Assembly: GCF_945859685.1 (NCBI RefSeq) | Contig: NC_079149.1 | Location: forward strand, 61,832,991-61,896,990 | Source of the DNA: Eupeodes corollae | Taxonomy: Eukaryota; Arthropoda; Insecta; Diptera; Syrphidae | Direction: 5' to 3' | DNA length: 64,000 bases | In this document: positions 30,900 to 42,126 of the stretch, one piece after another | How the letters are laid out: each line of letters begins with the position of its first letter | Position numbering within the stretch: position 1 is the stretch's first letter | Notes under the pieces: model-generated | What the model saw: only the letters and a program-made list of their open reading frames with translations | Database searches by the model: none | What the model was told of the DNA's origin: nothing | Made by a program: the position numbers and the translations under genes

Positions 30900-32179
30900 T
30901 ACAAAATTGGTTTTCTACTTGGAATTCGAAACCTTTGGAATTCTGTACGAATTGCTTAGGACAATAAGATTTCTAAGGGCGTTACTACATTTATGCAGTT
31001 TATTAGATTTTGAATATTTTTTCAGACGAATTGACAGTGCGGGAGAGTGAAATATAAACAAAAGTCACTGTTTTTTCGCACCTAGCAATCAAATTAACTT
31101 TGCATTTCTTAACATCCTTTTTTAATTATACGATAGTGTTCTTGGGAAATCGAATCATAAAAATTCAGTTCAGATTCAGATTCAGCAAGAGTTAGAAATT
31201 TGTAGGAGAAATGTTTATATTTTAAGTTTTGTTATGTATTCTAGGACGAGATGAGTACTAGAATTAACCTTTTAAAACAGAGATTTGTTAAATTAAAAAA
31301 TTCTCAAAAACATATATTTTAAACCCTAGTTTCATTAATATTAAATGCAACAGTAATTGAGCAGTCAATAACTCTGTTCAAAAAAAATCTGACAGCTGAA
31401 CTGCGATTACAACGGCAGTCATTTTATTTCTGTTGCCACTCTGAAGGGGAATGTCAGAACAAGATGAGCAAGTAAAGTAATTGAATTATTATTAAATTCT
31501 TGGCAAAAATAAAATGGAATTGTTGTTTTTTTGGATACTCCTTAATTTTGTTTTGTTTTTAAACAAAAGAATAATTTTGTTCGTTTGTTTTTATTCTTTT
31601 TTTCTTAAGTATTTTATGCCGTGAACACTTTCAAAATTTTTTAAATTCAATACATTTAAAATAAGTCCTAATAAAACGTATTTAATATGCATTTAAAAAA
31701 AAATTAAGACACAAAAAAAAGCATAACCCGTGTAGTTCGAAGAAAAAACTTACTTATTTCTTTCATTCTTTTTTTTATAGACGTCTACTTTGATGACATT
31801 TATGACGGATTCTTGCAGTAGTTTTTCTGTTCATAAATGCATTGCATGAATTTTTACGACTTGGCTTTTACAACTAGTTGCATTTTTGAACTCACTCGCT
31901 CATAAAATTGTCAACATGAAATTTTTAATTAAAATTACTTTTAATTATATTGTGACCCAACAAAATGAAATCAAAAAGTGAAAATCACCCTAGCAGCTAA
32001 GTGTTTTTTTTTTATTTTCAAAAAGTAGCTAGGTTACATTATTTATTGATTAACGGGCATTATGTGTTAACCTAATGAGCCAAATATACTTTAGCAATAA
32101 GAAAATCATTAAACACCCTTTAAGGCATCGTCGGTTTAAATTTTAACAGCTTGTTAATTTGTATATATACCATGATATT
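30900..32179. other. Intergenic, AT-rich
   Basis: No gene, RNA or mobile element was recognised here. It may hold regulatory DNA for Zn72D. Confidence 0.4.
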
Positions 32180-32368
32180 GGTTCCGTGCCTAGAACCTTG
32201 TATATTTGTTTGGATTAAATGTCAGGAAGAAACATTTGGCCAAAGTGCGTAATATCTTCGCGCCGTTGTGAAGCTAGATTTTCAATAACATCTCGAGGTT
32301 CCTTTTCGCACGGGTCGATTAGACCCGGATCATTATCATAAGGAAACCTGTTGAAACAGACTCCATAG
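32180..32368 (-). pseudogene. Decayed partial copy of Zn72D (C-terminal DZF part)
   Basis: Matches the Zn72D coding region about 28510-28700 in the same strand sense, at moderate divergence. Readable pieces on the minus strand are MESVSTGFL, REKEPRDVIENL, REDITHFGQMFL and KQIYKVLGTEPIS, against MEAVSTGLL, CEKERRDVIRNL, REDITHCGQMFL and KQIYKILGMEQMS in the gene. It has a frameshift after the first piece and a stop before KQIYK. Only about 190 bases are alike, so it is a fragment and not a functional paralogue. Confidence 0.85.
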
Positions 32369-35300
32369 TTTTGAAAATAATAATAAACTACCTTACTTGC
32401 TGTGGGGGGAAACCGTCCAGAGGTAAACTTGCAGAGGTAAACCGGCGGTGGTAAATCAGCAGAGTTATACAGTCACTTACCAAAAATTTGTGGTGGCCTG
32501 GTTGTTTATATATCTGACACTTTTTTTTAAATGGTGCCACCAATAATCACAACAAATCTTATCCCTTTTGACCTCGCAAATATTTATTTTTTGTGCTGTC
32601 AAAATAACACTGCCAACCGTGGAGTTATATTTAATCCTACGTTGATAGTTTAGATTTGCATCAATACAATTCAAACGGTAGATATCGCGACTATTAATAT
32701 GGTTATTGGTATGGCGCAATATGGAGTAAAATATTTAAGTGAGCTCTTATTTTGATTCTTGGTAAGGCCTGCAGAAACGAACTGTCAAAATTTGTATGAG
32801 AAACTTTTTATACACCTAAGCTTTAATTGACGAAATGAATAGAAAATCTCAACAGCTCATATCTGCTATCCCTGTTTGTCCAAATACTAATTTATAGCTC
32901 GCATACGTGTTTGTAAGTTTTGTTTCTTTGCCTAAATTATCTTTTTTTTTGCAATGGAAACTAAATACAAAAATTCAGTTTAAAAGTGTCTCCATATATC
33001 CGGTGAACTTATTGATGTCTAACAGGTCAATGTTAATAATAAAATCTTCGGTTTATTATCGCCAATGACACAAAAAAGGTCAACTTACAAAAATAAAACA
33101 ACGTAGAGATCAAAGACATAAAACATTCCTATATTTAACTCCTTTTTCTTAGGTTTGTTTGTTTTCCAAACATTTTGTGTCTGTTGTCTTTTAACGGTAG
33201 TTCACACTACGCTACCATTTTCAATAGAAAATAGTCAAAAATCCATCATTAAAAAAACAAAACCGGTATCAAATTGTTGTTATACTCGTATTATGTGTTA
33301 AAGGATTACCCATATGAATTATTTTAGATAATAAACAAAAAGAACATGTTTCTTCGCCTTATCGGAAAAAACACCTTGGAACGCCCCCAATCATACATGT
33401 GCATGCACAAAAAAAAACCGAACATATTGTGAATTGAAGTCGTCTGTCAAACGGCAGATTTCGGAAAAACGAAAAAACTAATTTTCCTGCTACTGCTACC
33501 AAGTTACGCGAAAAACCAAACAAAAACCTGTGGAAATCTCTGTTAGTTTAGAAAGATATATATATTTAACTACGTGAAAGCATCAATAAATGAGTATTTA
33601 GTTTTTATAAATGAAATTTGATGTCGCAAAAGTTTAAGTGTTATGTTTTGTTTTCATAAAATTGATTATTTGCGGTTATGTATTGCTTTTGTTGTGCTTG
33701 CAAAAATGTGTGAATGTGAAAACGAATTGTGCATCATCTGATGAAATCTCTTGTTGATTGGTATGTAGGTACCCTTTTATCTTTTTAATAAAATAGAACT
33801 TAAATAGTTTGCCAAAATATGTAAAGCATGCTATGCTAAGATAATTTATGATAATTTATTTATTTTAAAAATATTAACAGGAAAGAGCTATTGTTTTTTT
33901 TTTTTTATTTCGAACTTGTTCCTTGGAAATGTAAACACCACCTTCTTAAAATTCGATGCCGGAAGTTTTCTACCTAATCAACCTCAATAGCATGGAATGT
34001 AGTTATAATACGGAATTCATTAAAAATCAATTCCGGTAGTGAAATTGTGCAAGTTATAATATTATCACCATTGTTGTGCATTTCTACAATTCTGTTCTCT
34101 AACAAACACAAGAAACAAGTGATTTTTTATTTATTTTTTAGTCCAAAAAGAATGAGGAACTGATACCTATTATGAATTAGGTGTTTACATACATATTTCA
34201 GATATATCACAAAAATATCAACTCTTATATTTGGCAAAAGTCCAAGCAAACTTGGCTCGGATTCTTTTAGCATGTTAAATACAAAAATATATAAACTTTT
34301 GATAAAATTTGGAAAGTTCAAATCACCATTCAAAATAAAATAAATTATAAACTGGGTTAATGTACTTTTACCGGAAAATCTAACGCGTTTTAGCTTTGAA
34401 TACTTAACTTAAAAAAGTATGTGCATATACATACCTTACCTATGTTGTATTTTTTTAACATAATCATTTATTTGTTAATTTAATAGCCAAAAATGTAAAA
34501 AGAAGTCATTTGAATTATCTGAAACATGTACGACCATGTCCCAGCCTGATTTGACCCCGTTGTTGGTCTTAAAGAAGGTCATTACTAGGGTGACGCAAAC
34601 GAGTTAAAGAAGCCAGGGATGTAGTTGCTCTCATAATATTAAAATATGACATGTTTAAGATTCAAAAAGAAATAAAGTGTCCTCCAAGTTTCAAGGTTTC
34701 CTTTATGAAAGAAAATTAGTAATAGAAGAAGATTTTTATTTATCTAATTTCATGGTTTTGAACATTATGGAAGACAATATTATACACTACTTTACCACCT
34801 ACACTTTTATAAACGCCTATCTTTTCAAAATTCATTTCTTTTAAATAAATAAAATTATTGTTTTTTTAAACTTCTCCATAACCTTTCATAAAGAGAAGGA
34901 ATGCATTCATTGAGGAAAACATGATGATAAACCTTCCAGTTAGAATTTTTCATTTTTATAAAATATTATTTTTGTTGTTAATGATTTTTAACCGAAAGCT
35001 GAAGGCTCATTTTTGGCGTGAAAGTAAACTAAAGTTAAAGTTGTAGCTTGTAGGTAGGCTTAGTAATAACAAAACGTTTGTCTGGCGGCACGTAGTTTCG
35101 CTATACTTCGATGCCTGAAGCTTGGAATGTTATTTTTGGAATCCAATCTCTTTGTATTGACAGATTTAAATAATTACCTCTTTATATTAATTGTTAACAT
35201 AAAAATTAGCATTCGAGACTTAAATCGCCACAGTGAGCAGTTGGTTGAATTTAAACTTTTGTCAGTTACCATTTCAAATGTATTCATTTTAGAAGTTAAA

Positions 35301-35940
35301 CCCTTTTTGAGTTACATTCAATTTAAGAGATTACCTTTAAGGGGGTCATCCCATTCGCTCTTCTAACATGTTAACAACATCAATATCAAACATCTTTTTA
35401 TCGAACACTGGTAATTAACGCGAAAGACTTAACAGAGGATCAACTCTGCAAGTTTTCCTGGCAAAAAATTCTCTGTATAATTTGAAATCTTTATTTCTTG
35501 ACTCTTGAGCCTCTTCACTTAACATTCCGATCGTTAATAAAGCCTCAAGTACTATAATAGAGCCTCTATTGTAGTATTGATAATACTATATTGTAAATTC
35601 TTCTTATTATCTCTGTATCAGTTTTGGCAATGTTTGCAGAAGTACTGTAGTTTTGAAAGAATTTACGAGCTACATTACCATCATTTGAATTGCCAAAGTC
35701 CAAGTTCTGTTTTAAATTGGATAGTTTTTTTCGTTTGTTTTACCAAAAGTTTATTTTCACTCGACAAGCGCCAGGTAAGTGTTGGTAGCTTATAACTTAA
35801 GTGCAGCAATGATTCTAATGATCGTATCCACGTATGTAGAACGGAGATTCCAAACGACACATATTATGTAATTATGGGCCTTTGGTAAATGTTATCCAGA
35901 TCGTTAAAGTTTTTTGAAGTGGCATTACCTAAATAGCATT
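32369..35940. other. Long AT-rich intergenic region
   Basis: About 3.5 kb in which I see no supported gene, RNA gene or complete mobile element. Short open frames occur (for example 34127-34333, 35127-35366) but have AT-driven composition and no family resemblance. Confidence 0.4.
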
Positions 35941-36842
35941 TTAATGAAAATTTAGTGCCAGAAAGTGAGTTACAAATTTTAGTTCGTGAGTAACGAAAAT
36001 TGTGTTGCCATCTATTAAAACTTTTGTAGGAGTAAGCAGTTTAATTTGACGGTCAATATTCTCTTTTTTTGAAAAAGCCACTTCTGTTGTTTCTTTTTTA
36101 TACTGAAGTCTTATTGGTCTACAGAATCTTAGGATTTCGCCATAAAACTGAAGACTTACCGTTTTCTTTTCGCTATTTAAATTTAGTGGGACAAGGCAAG
36201 CCAAAAATATATATTTGTCATTAGACGGATCAGATTCAAATTTCTGTTTGAATTGTGTGTGGCTCGAGCTGCCTTCAAATCCCCATTTGGAAAACAGAAT
36301 TATTTTTTCAAAATTTTCAACTTCTGACTTAATTACATTGTTTTCACTTCGTATCAAACGAGTAGCTGTATAGTCTAATAGGGTTTGTAAAGGTACTTCA
36401 GCTCCAGATTCCGAAACTTTCACATCATCAGGATAAGATCTTTTTTTCTCTGCCTGTAATTATTTGTATGATGCAAATATATCTTTTACATAGTCTCTTA
36501 GTTATATTGTGTTCTACTAAGCTTAGCTTCAATGAGAATGGAAAGTGCGTCGCGAGGCGTAAGTTTTTTGATTTTTGAATGATTATTTAAGTTTATGCAA
36601 TCTTTAGCGTATGTTGGCACCGTTGAAACTTTTTTAATCACATCCGCTTCCATAGTTTTTCCTTCAGCTCTTGAACTCATCTGTGCGGCATAAGTCAAAA
36701 GATCTGAAGTATGTTCAGCACGGATATCAACTGGTTTCATTTGCTTAGAGCTCTCGCTACTTTCGCGAAAGGAAAGACTCAGTCTACCACCTTTTTTGGA
36801 AGTGTAAAGAGTAAACTCGCAACATTCATTTAACCAAATCAT
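35941..36842 (-). mobile_element. RAG1-like (Transib-type) transposase relic, copy 1
   Basis: Two consecutive minus-strand frames with only about 75 bases between them: 36498-36842 (MIWLNECCEF, KKGGRLSLSFRESSESSKQM, LTPRDALSILIEAKLSRTQY) and 35941-36423 (EVPLQTLLDYTATRLIRSEN, IILFSKWGFEGSSSHTQFKQ, LRFCRPIRLQYKKET). The order and motifs follow a widespread insect protein family whose core resembles the RAG1/Transib recombinase. KWG-DG-SSGHS is the first catalytic Asp region, and here the Asp is Glu. CRPI followed by KET is the next conserved block. The CxxC segment and the last third are absent, so it is dead. Family assignment rests on remembered motifs and is an inference. Confidence 0.65.
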
Positions 36843-37575
36843 TTCATTCTTTTTAAATTGAGTTGCATATCTATCACTCCTCGCCCATTTCGCTTTTAAT
36901 TAACTTTTAAAATCTCGAAGCTTATTGGACAAGTTTGATTTTTCTTAAACGGGACAATTTGTTTTAACAACAACATGTTCAATAAATTCGTCAAATTTGT
37001 TATCAAAAACCTTTTTAACACTATTATTGAATATGTGAAAAATTGTTTCCCTCTTAATAATTATTTTTGGTTCAGTTCCTAAAAGAAAATGGAAACATAG
37101 GGTAATACTGTGCAAGAACATTACTATATCAAGGTAAGAACAAGAATTAATAAAAAAGGGGCAACTCGCTTTTACTTTTGAATTAAGTTTCACATTAAAG
37201 ATATTTTTCTGTATTGAAGAGACTCATAATTTTTAAAAGTAATCTGCTCTTACAAAAAATAAACCGTTTATATTGATTAAAACACAAAACCTTTGCAAGC
37301 TTTCCCTAAGAAATATTTTTTTTTCAATAAAGCTTATTATGTTTGATCAATTTTTTTAAAAGAAGTAAAAACCATTAAATAAATTGATACAAAAATTATG
37401 AAATTCGGGTAATACACTTGACACTTTTGGTTTCACAACTTTATAGCTATAACCTACGCAACACTTTAGCATTATGAGCATAAACAAATCATAAGAAAAA
37501 GCCTGAGAGCACAACTTGACATAATAATAAAGAGAAAATAATAACGGTTATAATTTGAAAATTGAGTTTTGTTTA

Positions 37576-37607
37576 TCTCTCCCATACAGTGAGTCGCACT
37601 GTGCGGT
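37576..37607 (-). other. Candidate Transib-type end (RSS-like)
   Basis: On the minus strand a CACAGTG heptamer (37601-37607) is followed, 23-24 bases on, by AACAAAACTC, close to the A-rich nonamer of recombination signals. Transib elements are known to end in CACWGTG. It sits upstream of the RAG1-like relic in the right orientation. No second end was found, so this may be chance. Confidence 0.3.
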
Positions 37608-37630
37608 GTTTTAATCTGTAAGCCTTAATG

Positions 37631-37736
37631 CATGGAATGAACTATCATCAAATGAAAATACAAAAAAATCGTGAATTTTGCGTTTTTTTTGTTTTAAAAA
37701 ATTCGAAATTTTTGCTTGTTGATAGTTCATTCCATG
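37631..37736. repeat. Perfect 17-base inverted repeat (hairpin)
   Basis: The arms at 37631-37647 (CATGGAATGAACTATCA) and 37720-37736 are perfect inverse complements, separated by 72 AT-rich bases. This could be a small foldback element or the ends of a degraded one. Confidence 0.7.
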
Positions 37737-37891
37737 TGGTTACATGTGCTGAATCTAACCCAACGAATTTCAAGTCATTTGGTCAAGACGTTTTTGAGAT
37801 ACAATGGAGGAAAGTTTGAAAAACAAGAGTTTTGAGAAAAACTAGTTTAAAGTTTTAAGTCCTCTTAACAATGAAAATATCAACTTACCTT

Positions 37892-38165
37892 TCAATCGAC
37901 GATGCCTGGTGCATAGAGTATTCCTTCCTCTAATTCTTGAAAATCTTTCAAAGCAGAATGTTCAGCTCTTGAATCAATTCTGGTTTGTTTAACGGCATCA
38001 CTTACGCGGTGCTCAGAACGTGAGATTCGCTTTTCATCACGTTTCTCAACATAAGTATGGGCTTCGCGGCCTATAGGGCATCCCATAACCGACATTACTT
38101 TAAAATTTCATTAAGGATTTCCTCAACAACTTTATCAGTAAGTTTCCCTGGTCCTTTTCCATCGA
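37892..38165 (-). mobile_element. Transposase C-terminal fragment, uncharacterised family
   Basis: A short piece on the minus strand (38100-38165: IDGKGPGKLTDKVVEEIL) resembles the GKG-LTDK segment found in a widespread group of insect and cnidarian transposon proteins. A second piece (37892-38095: MGCPIGREAHTYVEKRDEKR ... ELEEGILYAPGIVD) resembles the C-terminus of the same group, which commonly ends in G-LY-GPGIAD. The middle is deleted. Assignment is by motif memory only. Confidence 0.45.
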
Positions 38166-38329
38166 TTCCTTTATTTGCAAATCAAAATAAATAATTGTCT
38201 AGGTATAAATGATAAACAAAAATTAAAAATTGAAATTAAATAAATTTAAACAAATTCGGTTATAATTAACATCCTATGTGTATAAATGGATTTCAAAAAG
38301 GAATAGAGTGCTTTCCATTCGAAATTTTT

Positions 38330-38520
38330 TAACACTTCTACTGTTTCTTGCAGCGTCAGAGATTTTTTTTCCAAAGGTTGCATTTCTGTAGCCAGAAATA
38401 ATTGGACATATACTCATGAAGTGGAAGCAATCTTCTTTTGCTTTCAAATCACATAGCGTTCAAAACTTATTAAAACTGCCTTTGTATGGTGATCCGCTTA
38501 TGCTAAGGACTTAACATCTT
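38330..38520 (-). mobile_element. LINE C-terminal fragment
   Basis: The minus strand reads LCDLKAKEDCFHFMSICPII, then YRNATFGKK, the cysteine-histidine tail found after the RT domain of many non-LTR elements (C-L ... EDxxHF--CP ... R---FGK). Only this tail is visible. Confidence 0.4.
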
Positions 38521-38562
38521 GTTTTAAATATTAAGGATATTTTACTGTAATTCAATGAATCA

Positions 38563-38808
38563 TTAAAGTAGTTTGATTCCATAAGATTCAGGTTCAGTTG
38601 TGAGTAAAGAATCCTGCTTTGTGATTTTCAACCTTCCTCCATTAGAGCATCGCGTTCCATTCAAATTTGATGGATTCAGCGATATTGTTTCTCCACACGC
38701 GTTTCCCAGAGCTTTACATATCGATATCCACCGGTCCTCGTTTCTTAGCTCATAAAGTGCTATTTGTTTTGTCAGTCGGTCATCATGATAAATATTAATG
38801 GAAGTCAT
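38563..38808 (-). other. Unidentified open frame of 81 codons
   Basis: A minus-strand frame (MTSINIYHDDRLTKQIALYE ... GRLKITKQDSLLTTEPESYG). Its composition is more protein-like than the surrounding DNA, but I recognise no family, and there is no supporting splice or promoter evidence. It could be a transposon remnant. Confidence 0.2.
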
Positions 38809-38988
38809 TATTCCAAGTACAAGGAATTTTTAGTGGTAAATTTAAAAGTTTATAAAAAATATTTGTGAAACTTTTCTATCTCCTTGTATTCGTTAATTCC
38901 CCGTATCTGGGCAGCATAGCAAAGCTTTTATAACAGCATCTAGTATTTCGTAGATAATACTATTCGCTGGTTTAAAAATATGTTCTCC

Positions 38989-39057
38989 AGGCTAGATTTA
39001 ACAAACTTGTAATCAAATTTATACAAGGCTAGATTTAACAAAATTTGTAATCAAATA
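38989..39057. repeat. Short tandem duplication, 37-base unit
   Basis: AGGCTAGATTTAACAAA begins at 38989 and again at 39026, with the rest of each unit (TTGTAATCAAAT) nearly identical. This is a simple two-copy tandem repeat. Confidence 0.7.
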
Positions 39058-39779
39058 CTATAAAGCATTCGCGACTTTTAGCGCGATATTCTATGGTTTC
39101 GTTTGTTTAAAGCATCTGCTAGTTAAGCTTAATTTCATTGGGATTAAAAATCTTTAAATTAGTGTAATTTACAATAGGTTAATAAAAAAAAACACCCATA
39201 ACACTCGTGAATAAAATCGCGGTTTTCAAGAGTTTAGCAGCACTTCAACAAACATCTGCTGCTATTGTTTTTTAATTTTATTGGTGTTAATATCATTTTG
39301 TTAACATTTAACAGAAGTGACTTCCCTCAAAATCCCATTACTAAACATTTAATTGAAAAAATAGCTCCCCAGCTGTTCAATTTCTTGCAAATATAATTAT
39401 ACTATGGCATCCAATAGTTTTCGATTGCGATATATTTTAATGGACTACGTCTGCTATCCAACGATTTTCTTTAAAACTCTGCGATTTTAATAGCGTGTGT
39501 TTGGAGAATGCAACCAGATACACGTTTGTCGTGTACATACACATAGTCAAAAAAGCCACCATACAGCAGCTTTATTTTTGTTGATTCGAGATAAAATATT
39601 TACTTTAACAATAACAAAACTTATTGAAAATAACAAACACAAATTTTTTAAATCGGTAAAAAGGTGAATGTGGAAACTAACTTTTTTCAATGTTACCATT
39701 TTGTTTTATTTCTAGTACTATTTCTAGTACTTTTTGCAAAAAACACTAAAATTAGGCTGCTGTACGAAGACTTTTTGGA

Positions 39780-39875
39780 GTAAGAGTATAGTCCTTTGAG
39801 AACTAGGGCCTAGTGATTTACAACTTTCAACCATTCCTATGTGCGAGTACTGTTGTCAGGGATGGATGGATTCGC
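39780..39875 (-). repeat. LINE 3'-end repeat copy
   Basis: Shares AGGCCTAGTGA-like and GTACTGTTGTCAGGGATGGA blocks with 59700-59800 and, reversed, with 12155-12235. In element orientation it is the 3' untranslated end of a LINE with the coding part missing. Confidence 0.65.
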
Positions 39876-40063
39876 TGTATTACTATTTAAATAAAAATGA
39901 AAATAATGGTGTTTTAAACTTAGTCTTTATTGACTGATATTATTTTTATGATTGCAATTAGTGATGATTACTACTTCCAGCATTTTTTATTATATTTACT
40001 TTTCCAAAGCCTGCAGTGCAGTGAATCATTAAGGTAACGCAATAAATTAAATCTCCTTAAAAG

Positions 40064-42126
40064 ATTACACTGGTCAACACTGGTTTTGTCACACGAACTT
40101 TTTGATAGCTAATTTTGTTTTGTCAATCTAGTCTCATTATTAAATCACAATTGTCAAGTGTCAATTAGCATCAGTTTTATTGTGATACGATATAACTCAA
40201 AACTTGTACTTGGCAGCAAATTAACAGAAGCGCTTCCAAGTAAACCGTTTTAAAAATGTTTAACACCTTTTTGTTTTAGCATTTTTTTGTTATTAACCCT
40301 TTGAACATGTCGAAGAAGTGTAACAATGATCCTATTTATTTTTGTTATGTTTGCGGAGAACTGACATTCAAAAAACAAAGACGAAACTTTACGAATCTTG
40401 TGTTGGAGTGTTATCACCAATGTTTTGGTTTTTCTGTCGCCCATCAAGACAAATCCTGGGCTCCTTATGTTTGTTGCTTAGCGTGTGTGAAAAATTCAAC
40501 CGACTGGAAGAAAGGCGCACGACCTATGCAGTTTGCAGTACCCATGATAGTTTTTGTCTCACTGACATAAACGGTATAAAATACAAGAAAAAAATACTGT
40601 TATTTACCCTAACTTATCTTCGGCTATAAGACCAGTCTCTAAATGTAAAAAATTGCCAGAACTATTACTAGTTGCAACTACGTCTGTTGAGAATGACAAT
40701 TCACACCCGTCCATTTCAGGTAAATGTGTTGACGAGGACGATGACTTACAGTTTAAAGAAACCACAAACGTGCCACATTTCATAACTCAAGGAAACTTAA
40801 ATGATTTAGTTCGGAATCGAAATTTGTCCAAAAAGCATTCAGAACTATTAGGATCTCGTCTAAAAACTAAGCGATTTAGAAAAATCTGCATGGAAGGCTT
40901 TTAAAAATGTTGTTGCAAATTTGTTGGGTAACCGCAAAAGTGAAAGCCACAGGGAGTTGGTTAGAGAGCTGTTAATGACATATAAAGCTTTGGGTTGCAA
41001 CATGTCACTGGACTTTTTTTTTACCATTTAGTGCCTGTCAGCGACGAGCTCGGTGAGAGGTTCCATCAACACATTTTGAATATGGAAAAGCGATACTAGG
41101 GCAAACCCAAATATGTTAGCGGATTACTGCTGGGCAATTAAAAGGGACCAAGCAAAAGCGAAACATGGAACAAAATCTAAGATTTATTAAGGGGGTATTC
41201 GGTCTAGAAATAAAAAAAAATCGTTTTTTTTGTTTTCATATTTTCATAGTTTAGCTATTTAAGAATATGTCTAGGAGAAGATTTTCCCAAATTCAAATTA
41301 TTTTCGGAGAAATAAGTATTTTTTTTTTTGCTGAGCAGCCATCCAAATCTATTGAGCTGCAACTAATCGAACAAAAGACATTATGGGGTACTTTAAACGG
41401 GTTTTTCTCATAACTGTCTTTTTTAATCGGATACCCACGATTTCTCAGGTTCTGCTGAACCGATTTACTTGAAATTTAAATTGAGTCTTCTTTAGGGACT
41501 TGTCTACGTTCGGAACTACGGCCATCCCCAAATTTTCGTTTTTACTATTTTTAACAAATCGAAGAATGTTCAAAAAAGTGGTAAATTTTGTATTTCTTTA
41601 GGCAGTCGCCAATTTGTAAAAAAAATGTTTGTAACTTTTTCGTAGTTCCAGACATTGCGAAATTATTGTAGATTAATAATCTTTTTTAGTTTTTAATTTC
41701 AAATTTCTAGGAGAGTTGAAATCGTGGGTATGGTCACGCACCAAATTTTTGAGACGCACCACTCCATCAGCTGATAACTATCGGAATTTTGATTTTTGTT
41801 TTACTTTTTTTATTTTTTTTTGTATGCTTCTAATGTGAATAAATAATGTATAAACAAATTTATGGTAAAATTGTTGCTTGCTTTTTTCTACAGCACTTCA
41901 AAAATTACCTAAAATTCATGTCTCTAGACCAGAATACCCCCTTAAGTCATTTATAAAAAAATACAGTTTTGATTAACAAGATCTGTGTTATTTCGCAATA
42001 TTTTAAATTACTCAATAAAATAAAATCTTTGGCCAACACATTTTTTTTAACTATTAATTTTTTCTTATGATCACCAACAAAAGCAAAAAATATCAAAAAA
42101 GTTAAAATTTTGTTGACCAGTGTAAT
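40064..42126 (+). mobile_element. DNA transposon with CACTGG-type ends, internally deleted
   Basis: Bounded by 16-base inverted repeats ATTACACTGGTCAACA. The plus strand from 40307 encodes a cysteine-rich N-terminus (CYVCGELTFKKQRRNFTNLV, QDKSWAPYVCCLACV), then SAIRPVS-like and FITQGNLNDLVRNRNLSKKH segments. After an internal deletion, C-terminal pieces follow (AFKNVVANLLGNRKSESHRE, LADYCWAIKRDQAKAKHGTK). These belong to a transposase-like family that is common in insect genomes and usually annotated only as uncharacterised. It has a region GERFHQ that may supply an acidic catalytic residue (here ERFHQHI). The CACTG ends recall the CMC (CACTA/Mirage/Chapaev) group, but the superfamily is not proven. 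The element is interrupted by a second element at 41191-41941. Confidence 0.75.
41191..41941. mobile_element. TTAA-flanked inverted-repeat element nested in the CACTGG transposon
   Basis: 751 bases flanked on both sides by TTAA (41187-41190, 41942-41945), with inverted ends GGGGGTATTCGGTCTAGA (left) and GGGGGTATTCTGGTCTAGA (right, reversed). TTAA target duplication is typical of piggyBac- and Kolobok-type transposition. No transposase frame remains, so it is non-autonomous. Confidence 0.85.

Noticed and set aside
35340..35365. TTTAAGGGGGTCATCCC as the start of a TTAA element like that at 41191
   Set aside because: No matching inverted end was found nearby.
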